Shown piece by piece: positions 47,700 through 56,387 of a stretch of DNA of 64,000 nt (position 1 is its first letter; every line of letters starts with the position of its first letter). A program made the translations under genes and the position numbers. The notes under the pieces were generated by a model. That model searched no databases and was not told where the DNA came from. It saw nothing but the letters and a program-made list of their open reading frames with translations. The DNA is taken from NCBI GenBank assembly GCA_000818945.1, contig KN805370.1, positions 136,111-200,110 of the forward strand. The letters are read 5' to 3'. The DNA comes from Schizochytrium sp. CCTCC M209059 (Eukaryota; Sar; Bigyra; Thraustochytrida; Thraustochytriidae).

Positions 47700-48552
47700 T
47701 CAACTAGTTTTAAGGTCAGGGCGCTCCACGTTCGTGCGTTCGAGCACCCTGAGGAAGGCGATGATGCTACGGAAGTCTTGTGTGAGTTGATCGTCGTCGA
47801 GAACCCTAGCCCCCGCGCACCGGATGGCGCCATTGGGAGCACGAGGCCGGGCGGGCCGCTCTCCATTGCCTTTTGCGCGCAGAGCTGGTCGAGGAAGGCG
47901 TCGGCCTCGGCCTCGGCCTCGATGCGCGCCGCGTCCGCCCCGGCGGTGCCCTGCGCGGCGGCTACCGCGTCGCCCATGGCGTCGCGCGCGGCGCCGGTGT
48001 CGCAGCTGGCGTCCAGGAGCCGCGCGACGCAGAGCAGGTCGCGCACGACCTCCACGTCCAAGGTCGCGCTCAACTGCTCCAGGCGGCGGGCGAACTTGAA
48101 CTGGCGCTGCGACTGGTGCCCGAGGGAGACAGACGGCCTGCGCTCCAGCTCCCCGCGGCGCACCGTCGGCGTCCGGCGGCTCGTTGCGCGTGACAAGGTA
48201 CGCGCGTCGCACGAGGTCCACGAGTCGCAGGTGCCGCACACACGAGCATCTCCAGGCGCGAGGGCTCGTCCCACAGCTATAGTGGCCTAGGAGAAGGTTG
48301 CAGCGCTCGTCCTCGAAGAATGCGGGCAGCGCCTCCAGGAAGCGCTCGTAGGTCGCCCTTGACCAAAGGGCCGCCGTCGCGCCCCGGCTCCCCTCCCCCC
48401 TGGCGCATCGCGTCGGCGACCATCCCCTCGCTCGGGCAGTCAATGCGATACAATACATGCTGACTCGCGCGCAGTGCACACGGGCCGTCCGCCATCGTCG
48501 GGACACGGGGCTGCGCTTTCGCCGCTGCATGCATCGCATTGGCTCTGGTCAT
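47700..48552 (-). pseudogene. Frame-broken gene of unknown family
   Basis: Protein-like sequence on the minus strand moves among three frames. It opens with CALRASQHVLYRIDCPSEG (frame from 48552). A C/G homopolymer near 48400 precedes a change to ATYERFLEALPAFFEDERC and LRLVDLVRRAYLVTRNEPP. Near 48160 the signal moves to the frame containing FARRLEQLSATLDVEVVRD and EADAFLDQLCAQK. It then returns for QDFRSIIAFLRVLERTNVE before a stop at 47700. The pieces are helical and acidic-basic patterned. I do not recognise a family. Either a decayed gene or several sequencing indels would explain it. Confidence 0.4.
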
Positions 48553-48754
48553 CGTTCGGCGCTGACGCAGGCGCTACCAGCAGCACCAAAAGGTCTTCAC
48601 CACCGCGGAGTTCTCGGCCCAGCGGGCCTATTGAACGCATCTCGCGCGCATCGCCCCCCTCCTTCCCTCCGCCGTCAGTCATAAATGCGAATCGGGTCAA
48701 AAAGTTCGCGAGGAGGCCCCGATCGCAGCACCACACACGGGAGGAAGTGGCGCC

Positions 48755-51511
48755 ATGCCCAGCTTTTTCGGAATCAGCAAGAGCCAGGCGCCGCCGGCCA
48801 CTAAGGCATTCAAGATCCTAACGGATAATGAGGCCGTCGCAGCCCAGGCCATCCACTGCCTCGACTGGATCGTTGTCACCACGACGATTCTCGCGACCAA
48901 CCCAAAGGCAATCGCCGCGGGCCCGGTTGGTGTTGACCGCGAACTAGTCCTCGAGGAGCACTTGTATACGCTGGGAGCGCTTAAAAAGAAGGCGAGAGGC
49001 ATCGACAAGGAGTTGCAGCTGTTGGTGCGCACTGGCGGTAGTAGAGTAAGGTTTTCCCGTCGAAAATCGGTGACAAAGTCCGCTCGTCGCGCTTCGCAAT
49101 CGCAATCGAACGTCTTCGGGTTGCGCGACGAGGCGAAGAAGGCCGACAAGCTTGTCAAAGCCGCGACCGATGCCGTCTTCTCGGCACAGATGGCCAAAGC
49201 ATTTCTCGTCGCCTTCTCACGCGGCGAAGGACGCAGTGCATATGCGGACGATAAGGGCTCTGTCGAGTTACTAAAGAGGACTGCAAACTAGCGCATGGAG
49301 CTGCAAAAGCCGCTCGCACCATTATCAACAAGCAGTCCAAGAAGTTCGCCAGGGGGGGGTGGAGGTTGGCGGCACCGACTAGTAGTGCCATCGCCAACGC
49401 TCGTAACTTGAAAGATTTGCGTCGGACCATCGTCAGCGGCCTCGGCCTCAATGCCCAGGATATGTACGGTCGAATTGCCAACGCCAAACCTGGCAGCGTC
49501 GAAGTCGAGAAGCTCTCGATCAATGACACGCTGACGCGACTCTGCAATATCGGGACCGCGCTCGCAACCCTCCCATACCACTTGTACCCGAGCAAGGTCG
49601 GCCGAGAAGTCCTCCACGCAGAGGAGACCGCGCTCGGATGGCTCAGAGATCTGACTTGCCCAAAGGTCAGGCCGGATGCGTCGAACAACGTGAGCACCGG
49701 CGAATTGGGTCGCTCGTTTGATGCCGAACGCCTCTATGAGTATCTTCAAATGGAAATGCAATACACCCGCCAGGTCGACAAAATTCATATAAAAGACGTG
49801 GCGCGGCTGATTCAGTGGAATAAACAGAATGTCAGGACGTAAGTCGCCAGGTCCGACAGCGCAGCCGCCGCCGCGAAACTCTTTTTCACGGTCGGCTCCA
49901 CGATGGACGTCGCCCTGCTTCACGATAAAAGCCGCAAACCCCTGGAGGAGATTCTTCGCCGAGAAACTGCATTCGCGTCAAGCGAAGAGGTTACAAGCGT
50001 CTTCAGCCCGGTAGAGGCAAGTGCCTACGTGAAGGCGCAGCTTGGGCCACACCCGTGCGTTACGTCCGTGCAGCAAGATGAGCCCGTCGAGGTCGCCGGC
50101 TACTTGACGCGCCCCACCATGATGCAGCAGTTCGCCGACCAGTCCTCGGGCCCCGGGAACTTTAAGCCCTCGCACCGGGGCACGGGCGTCAAGATTATAC
50201 GTCCTCGAATCCGGCGTCGAGGGGGCTCACGACGAGTTCGCAGGCCGCCTCACTGCCGGCTTCTCGTCCATCGACTGCGGCGCGCACCGCGACGAGGAGG
50301 ACGGCCGGGTGCTTTCGAACCCAGAGTACCCGCCTTACATTGACAGCAACAGTCACGGCGCCTGCGTGGTCGGCACCGCCGCGGGCGTGCGGTATGGCCT
50401 CGCGCCGGGGGCAACCGTCGTTTCCGTGCACGTCCTCGTCGGCACGAGCGCCTCGACCTCGGACATCATCGGCGGCCTTGCCTAGGTCATGGTGTAGCAG
50501 TCGCCCTCCGGGTCGGCCACGGTCGACGAGACGGCCGCCATCAACCTCTCGATCTCCAGCCGCGGGTCGGCCTTGGACGAGCCCATGCAAGACGTTAGCG
50601 ACGCAGGCCTCGTCGCAGTCATTGCGGCGGGAAACTCGAACATGAACGCGAGCGGGATCTCCCCACAGTGGCTCCATGCGTGCGTGTGGGCCTGTGGTGG
50701 TCGGGGCGCTCGCCGCCTGGTCGTCCTACGCGCTCGCCGAGTACTCGAACTTCGGCGACCGTCTGGATGGGCTCATGTTGAGCACCGTCGTCTGCGCGAA
50801 GCAGGCAAGCACCAGCGACTTCTACGTCGGCAAGACCGGCATGTCATACGCCGCGCCGCTGGTCGCCGGCATCCTGGCGACCTTTATGGAAAAGAAAGAG
50901 ATGGACAAGTGCGCGGCCGTCGAGGACATGTTCGACCACGCGCTTTACGGCGACGCCGAAGTGCCCGTGGAGTAGCGAGACGGCACGCCCGACATCATTG
51001 CCCAACTGCCCCCCGCCCCCTGCGCGAGCACGCCGTCGCCCACCGCCGCGTCGTGCACGACCTTGACGCCACCGCGCTCACCGCAGTCGGCCTTCACGCT
51101 TCGCGCGGGCGAGGAAGTCACGATTCGTTCCGCCAAGAGATTTCTCACCTACTTTGGCAAGTGGACGGGTGCTCACCGTATAGCGCCGCGCGACCGCAGG
51201 CGCTGCGGCAACTGGCAATGCGGATTCCGCTTTGCGCTAAGGAAAGTGATTCGACCCAGGCTCTTCCGCAGGTCCCCGACATGGTCCCCGCGCACCGCCT
51301 CGCGCTCTGGGACCAAGCTGGCCCCCCACGTGGGTGATCAGGGCCACGTCCAACACAACAATCTTCCTCTTTTACGTCGACGGGGAACGCTGGGAGTTCA
51401 TTTCCGAGGGGGTTGCTTCCGCGGCGCTGTTCGCTCCACCTCGCCTTTGACGTCTTCGACGCAGGAAGCGCCGTTGAGGTCTGCAACGGCGCGCCCCCAT
51501 CCCTCGACTGA
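48755..51511 (+). pseudogene. Broken gene: helical N-terminal region plus subtilisin-like (S8) protease
   Basis: The ATG at 48755 opens a helical region in one frame to 49291. The signal continues in another frame (RTIINKQSKKFARGG ... LPYHLYPSKVGREVLH) with no ATG of its own, meets a TAA at 49840, and resumes in the same frame at 49903. At about 50195 it shifts into an S8 protease. There VLESGV replaces the catalytic-Asp motif VLDSGV (Glu at 50207), HG(T) reads NSHGACVVGTAAG (His at 50354), and AAGNSN is the oxyanion site. Two in-frame TAGs lie at 50483 and 50495. Near 50670 the frame changes again to NFGDRLDGLMLSTVV and GMSYAAPLVAGILA (catalytic Ser at 50844). Downstream, RAGEEVTIRSAKRFLTYFG and IFLFYVDGERWEFISEG suggest a C-terminal domain, also broken. 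At least four frameshifts and three stops. The TAA lies in gtaagt, so one break could be an intron donor. Confidence 0.75.
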
Positions 51512-51606
51512 TCGCAAACAGGCGCGCGGGAAGTTGCCTCAATGCTTACAGACTCGATAACAAAATAACTTCGTTTATTTTTGCGCTGAAAAATTTATAA
51601 TATCGA

Positions 51607-54471
51607 TTAGAAGAAGCCCCCACGTAGTTTTGATTTTGCGTCTTTGGCAATGGAAAGTGATGGTAAGCGCTTGCAAGTTCGCTTGACGGCTCTTGGAGCG
51701 CCTTGCGCTCGAAGGATTTTCCGAACATTTGAATTGAATGCGAGATTCCGAATAGCCCCGCATGCCTGTCTCTGCACGTTTTCGCTTTTGGGATGTGCGC
51801 GCATGGCCGCCACGATCTCCTTGCCGACCTTGAGCTCTTGGCCAAGGACCTCCTTGTTGCGGGCGTGGACTGCGAGACTCCAAATAGCCCCGCATGCATT
51901 TTCCTGCACTTTTTCGCTTTTGGGATGTGTGCGCATGGCCGCCACGATCTCCTTGCCGACCTTGAGCTCTCGGCCGAGGATCTTCTTGTTGCGGGCGTTG
52001 ACTGCGAGATTCCAAATAGCCCAGCATGCCTGTCTCTGCACGTTTTCGCTTTTGGGATGTGCGCGCATGGCCGCCACGATCTCCTTGCCGACCTTGAGCT
52101 CTTGGCCAAGGATCTCCTGGTTGCAATCGTTGACTGCGAGACTCCAAATAGCCCCGCATGCATTATCCTGCACTTTTTCGCTTGCGGGATGTGCGCGCAT
52201 GGCCGCCACGATCTCCTTGCCGACCTTGAGCTCTTGGCCAAGGATCTTCTTGTTGGGGGCGTTGTTAGCTGCGAGATTCTGAATAGCTCCGCATGCATAT
52301 CTCTGCACTTGTTCGCTTGCGGGATGTGCGCGCATGGCCGCCACGATCTCCTTGCCGACCTTGAGCTCTTGGCCAAGGATCTCCTTGTTGCGGGCGTTGA
52401 GTGCGAGATTCTGAATAGCCCCGCATGCATTTTTCTGCACTTGTTCGCTTGTGGGATGTGCGCGCATGGCCGCCACGATCTCCTTGCCGACCTTGAGCTC
52501 TTGGCCAAGAATCTCCTTGTTGCGGGTAGAGTCATACGCGACAACAAATACAACCCCACATGCTGCGGCTTGAAGATCTTCATGTGCGCGGAACGACTGG
52601 AACATCTCAATCAAAATCTCGCCGAGCCCATGCTCTTGAATTGCCGAAACGCGAAACGGCGTTGCCGACGATTTCCCACTCAACGCAAATCGAAGCACCC
52701 ACAAAGACTTTGCAAGCGCATCGGGGTCTGCGCTCTCCACTAGAATTCGCTTCATGTTCGGGAGAATTCCGCGTGAGCAAGCCTCGTCGCGCAACGTATC
52801 GCCATCGTCCGCACCATACTCGACCTCAAGAATTTCCCATAGGGTGTCCAAGGTCTGGATAAGATTATCTGTGTCCTCGGACAAGTCACGCACAAGACCT
52901 TGCACGAGCTCGATACTTGCATCTTTGGGACCGCTGCGAAATCGCGAAGTCGCTAAAAGTAAACCTCGGATGATTCGTGTCGATCGACGGACATTTGTAC
53001 GACTTTGAAAGGTACTGAGAATTTCGGATGCACGAGGGCGGTCTTGTGGGTTATGCTCCCAGCATTGTTTCATCAGCCGCACGACCCAAGGACGAACGTC
53101 AACTTCATCAGAGATCTCGGGTCGCTCTCCATTTAGAACTCTTGTTTTTAGGTCCGAGACCGAGTTTACGCTCCGAGCAAACGGCAATTTACCATGATAG
53201 ATCTTCCACATGACGATACCAAAGGAGTAAATGTCTGCGCGCGTTGTCCATCGCGCAGGTGCTTGCAGGACTTCCGGGGCCATGTACGCAGGTGTCCCTA
53301 CTGATGAAACGGTGCTGGCGATACTGGCAAGACCAAAGCCTGCTAACTTGACGAGACCAAGGTCGCGACTAAGGAGGACGTTGGCTGGTTTGAGGTCACG
53401 ATGAACGACCATGTTTCCATGGAGGTACTCCAGCCCGCGAGCCATGCCGCGGAGAATGGCTTCTTTGTCGTCAAGGGTCAATGCTAGTGTCGCATGACTC
53501 TCAGCTTCATACAAGAGATCGTCGAGTGACATGTCGCACTTGTCCATGACGAGGCGGAAGCGGTTCCGCAGGATGCAGGTTCCGAGCAGGCAGACAATGT
53601 TGGCGTGCTCGAGGCCGGTCCAACTCTCGGCTTCACGCATAAGGGCTTGCTGCTCTTGAAATTGCATGCGGCGACCGTTTGACTTGACACGCTTAATTGC
53701 AACTTCAACTTCGGCGCCATCGTCGCGCTTGAAGAGGCCCAGAACAACCTGACCAAATTGGCCCTCGCCGAGAACCTGCAAAGGGGCCGAGATGTTCACC
53801 CGCTCACTTGGGAGCGAGGCGGCCTCGGCTTCTTCGGCCTTGATGAGATTGACCGTTAGACGCTCTAGCGCTTGAAGCTGACGGCGCGTGCCCAGCTGGC
53901 CTTCGAGTACCGCGTCAATATCCACGTCCGGGTTTTCCTGAAGAAAAGAGACGACTTCTTCTGGATCGTCGTCGAGGTGACCACGCTCGTGCAGTGCTTT
54001 GAGCGCACGGATTAAGTCGTTCCGTGCATCTTCATCGTCGTGCGCGTCTTCTCCAAGTGCCACGGCGTCATCCTGGGCTTGCTGCGTTTCCTGATGCTGC
54101 CGAAGCTGAACGTCAAGTTGGCAGAGTTGGAGACACGTCTGAAGATGCTGCTCGGCCTCGCGCAGAGACTGGCGAATAGCGTTGACATGAAAGAGAAAAC
54201 GCGCTCTTGCGGCAAGATTACCTCTCGCGCTCGCGCGACGAGCATTGTCGCCAAAGTACGGCCTCAGGAGGTCGAGGACGTCGCGCAGCGCCGCTTCAAG
54301 TTGTGTCACGTTGATATCCGCCTCGCGCAGCTGCTCGAGGTGCGCCGCCAACCTTGTGAGTACAGCTTGGAGGTGTGCCGCCTTTCGTTTGCATGCGACG
54401 GCATCATCCAGCAGGGCCGCGCCATCTCGCGCAAGCTGCAGCACGAGCGCCACGCCGGAGATCGCGTCCAT
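51607..54471 (-). CDS. MLKL-like architecture: helical bundle, GFG kinase/pseudokinase, armadillo repeats
   Basis: A 954-residue protein. Residues 1-130 form an amphipathic four-helix-bundle-like region (MDAISGVALVLQLARDGAAL; HLQAVLTRLAAHLEQLRE; AIRQSLREAEQHLQTCLQL) resembling HeLo/MLKL-type N-domains. Residues ~225-500 are a protein kinase domain: GEGQFGQV loop, VAIKRV, HRDLKPAN (~354), APEVLQ and a CWEHNPQDRPRASEIL end. DFG reads GFG (VKLAGFGLAS, ~376; a GAC to GGC change), removing the Mg-binding Asp. Residues ~510-640 are helical, then seven ARM-like repeats of about 44 residues (NKEILGQELKVGKEIVAAMR; VQxxACGAIxNLA) run to the end. The frame opens at a GTG at 54519; the first ATG is 54471. 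TAGGCCTA lies 80 bases upstream. It is the only intact gene between four broken ones. The role in cell death or defence is inference from architecture. Confidence 0.85.
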   Translation of the reverse strand: MDAISGVALVLQLARDGAALLDDAVACKRKAAHLQAVLTRLAAHLEQLREADINVTQLEAALRDVLDLLRPYFGDNARRASARGNLAARARFLFHVNAIRQSLREAEQHLQTCLQLCQLDVQLRQHQETQQAQDDAVALGEDAHDDEDARNDLIRALKALHERGHLDDDPEEVVSFLQENPDVDIDAVLEGQLGTRRQLQALERLTVNLIKAEEAEAASLPSERVNISAPLQVLGEGQFGQVVLGLFKRDDGAEVEVAIKRVKSNGRRMQFQEQQALMREAESWTGLEHANIVCLLGTCILRNRFRLVMDKCDMSLDDLLYEAESHATLALTLDDKEAILRGMARGLEYLHGNMVVHRDLKPANVLLSRDLGLVKLAGFGLASIASTVSSVGTPAYMAPEVLQAPARWTTRADIYSFGIVMWKIYHGKLPFARSVNSVSDLKTRVLNGERPEISDEVDVRPWVVRLMKQCWEHNPQDRPRASEILSTFQSRTNVRRSTRIIRGLLLATSRFRSGPKDASIELVQGLVRDLSEDTDNLIQTLDTLWEILEVEYGADDGDTLRDEACSRGILPNMKRILVESADPDALAKSLWVLRFALSGKSSATPFRVSAIQEHGLGEILIEMFQSFRAHEDLQAAACGVVFVVAYDSTRNKEILGQELKVGKEIVAAMRAHPTSEQVQKNACGAIQNLALNARNKEILGQELKVGKEIVAAMRAHPASEQVQRYACGAIQNLAANNAPNKKILGQELKVGKEIVAAMRAHPASEKVQDNACGAIWSLAVNDCNQEILGQELKVGKEIVAAMRAHPKSENVQRQACWAIWNLAVNARNKKILGRELKVGKEIVAAMRTHPKSEKVQENACGAIWSLAVHARNKEVLGQELKVGKEIVAAMRAHPKSENVQRQACGAIRNLAFNSNVRKILRAQGAPRAVKRTCKRLPSLSIAKDAKSKLRGGFF
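51740..52545 (-). repeat. 132-bp tandem repeats encoding armadillo-like units
   Basis: The core gccgccacgatctccttgcc recurs six times, first seen with its preceding CAT at 51802, 51934, 52066 and 52198 (period 132 bases), then after one 135-base unit, then once more. Adjacent copies are about 90-97% identical over the core and vary mainly in the VQxxACGAIxNLA part. This indicates recent duplication or gene conversion within the coding frame. Confidence 0.92.
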
Positions 54472-54770
54472 GATTGCGAACTTGCTGCACGTCCGGGGTC
54501 CGCGCGAGGTTGTGTCCACATTACCATGGTCTTGTTTTTATTAGAAAACATCTAGGCCTAGTGTACATTATCATGATATTGTTTTTAGTAGAAAATGTCT
54601 AGCGCACACTCTCGTTCTCCACGAGTGATCGCGCCTGGGATCGTTTGGAACCTTGAAAAAGCAGATAGGCGCGATCTTCTTCGTTCGGCAAAGCCCGGAC
54701 GCGCGCGAGAGCGGCGACGCCAGTACGTGCAACGACCGGAGCGAGCGGGCAAGCAAGCAGGCAAGTCGGG

Positions 54771-56101
54771 ATGGGGAGGCAGCCGCCGACACTCCCCGCG
54801 GTGACGTGCGATGCCGCACTCAAGCAAGCCACACAGCTGATCCAATCGGCCCTTTCCGCGAGGGGCCTCGAGCTCGGAGGCGATGCGCGATGGCGGCGCC
54901 CGGCGCGTCGCGAGCAAGACCGCCCCCGCGAACCTCGCTGCAGCGTACAAGGTAAGCGAGAGTCGGAAAGCAGCGCAAAGTATCTTCGCGCCCGCGGACG
55001 AGGCCTCCGAGCTCGAACAGAAGAAGAATGAGCGCGACGACCACGAAGCGAAGGCCTGCGGCGGGATGCACAACGATGATGACCTCGGGTTCGACAATAC
55101 GACCAAGGAGTTCACGGAGCGTCTCCGCATTCTTCTTCGCTCGGAATCCACCGAGGGTCAACACGCGCGCCGCAAAGACCTGTCCGGGCTCATGAAGCCC
55201 ATCGTCGCGCAGATCAGACGCGAATGGGAAACGGATCAGCCAAAAGCGAAGCTGGAAGAGCGCAAGCCGAGCAGCGCCTAGCCAGCGCCTCGGCGGGACC
55301 GTGCCGACAATCCTGGAAGGCAGACTTCGACGCCATTCGCGTTGCTGCTGACGACGGCGTCCCAGAGGCTTTTCTCCTGATTGCAATGCTCGAGAGGGAA
55401 CTTCCTGATGAAAACATGGACTTTTTCGGAGGGAAACTCAGGGTACACGGCAAGTGCCACCCTGTCGCCGGGAGCGACGACCCCTTCGCGCGCGATACTT
55501 TCATTGAGGCGGTCGGTATCTTCCTCGAAGCCATGGAGCCCATCTGCAATGATGTGAGCGCCGATTGCTGCGACGAAGTGCGGGATGATCTCAAGAGGCA
55601 CTTCTGCGCTAAAACAATTCCAAATCGGGCCTCGTGAATCATTTCAACAAGGTTCTCGACGAAGCTCCGCTCAATGAAAATATCGCTGTGTGGTTCGGAG
55701 AAGAAAGCGAACGAGCAGGAAACCAGTTTTCGCGCGTCAAAATTCTGCATGCTGGGTTCAGCTTGGCGAGATTCGAAAGAAAATAAATTCAGGAACACAA
55801 TTGAGTTGCGTCCCAAGTTTGATGAAAATAGTAAGGAACACGAGACCCCCATTGATGAGATCTACATTGCACAATTCGAAAAGGCACCGAGTGCTATGTT
55901 GATAATGAGGGATATGGTGTATTCGCCGAGCCGGTAGGGTGCACGAGGGAGGAGTGGCGAGCACGAGGTGGCCTTGTAGTTGTTCGATTCGACGTCACTG
56001 GGGAAACCAAAGGCGTCGATATCAAAACATTTCCGTCCGCATTCCCGCCACAGAGCCTGACAACCAGCAATGATAAAGGACGCTGCGCGGGGCAAACGTG
56101 A
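54771..56101 (+). pseudogene. Frame-broken gene of unknown family
   Basis: Protein-like sequence continues for 1.3 kb in shifting frames. An ATG at 54771 opens with TCDAALKQATQLIQSALSARG. The signal moves to the 54883 frame (KVSESRKAAQSIFAPADEAS; TKEFTERLRILLRSESTEG) and then to the 55224 frame (FDAIRVAADDGVPEAFLLIA; GIFLEAMEPICNDVSADCCD). Near 55620 it moves again (NHFNKVLDEAPLNENIAVWF, ending in TAA), then to NTIELRPKFDENSKEHETPI. Finally it becomes YVDNEGYGVFAEPVGCTREE and VVRFDVTGETKGVDIKTFPS, with a TGA at about 56099. The last segment looks like beta-rich enzyme or binding-domain sequence. I do not recognise the family. At least four frameshifts make it non-functional as read. Divergent from the MLKL-like gene, with 299 bases between them. 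Confidence 0.6.
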
Positions 56102-56387
56102 TCGGCACAACGACGCCGACTGCCGCTCTGTCACTAATTCAGGGGTTGTTAAGGAAAAAAAAAAATTGTAGTCTCGAATGGGAAGCAAACAAACAAAAAA
56201 CCAGCCTGCGCTGCAGCCTGTGTGGCTACCGACGCATCGCATTCGTACACAAGGAGCATGCCTTAGGCTAAACATAAGTGAGAAACAAATTTTTGCAATG
56301 AGCGGAGGAGCCGGGGTTTAGCGTCGACGCAAGGGATTCGATGTTGTTCTCTGGCGCAAGCGATAGCAGTTGAAAACCCGCTCGCCG

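Noticed and set aside
51740..52545. CRISPR-like array from regularly spaced repeats
   Set aside because: The repeats are contiguous, coding and translate to armadillo-like units. There are no spacers and the genome is eukaryotic.
616..54519. Starts at TTG or GTG for several genes (616, 8514, 38695, 41500, 54519, 56646)
   Set aside because: These are eukaryotic nuclear genes. The first in-frame ATG was used instead. For 46291 no suitable ATG exists and the start is left open.
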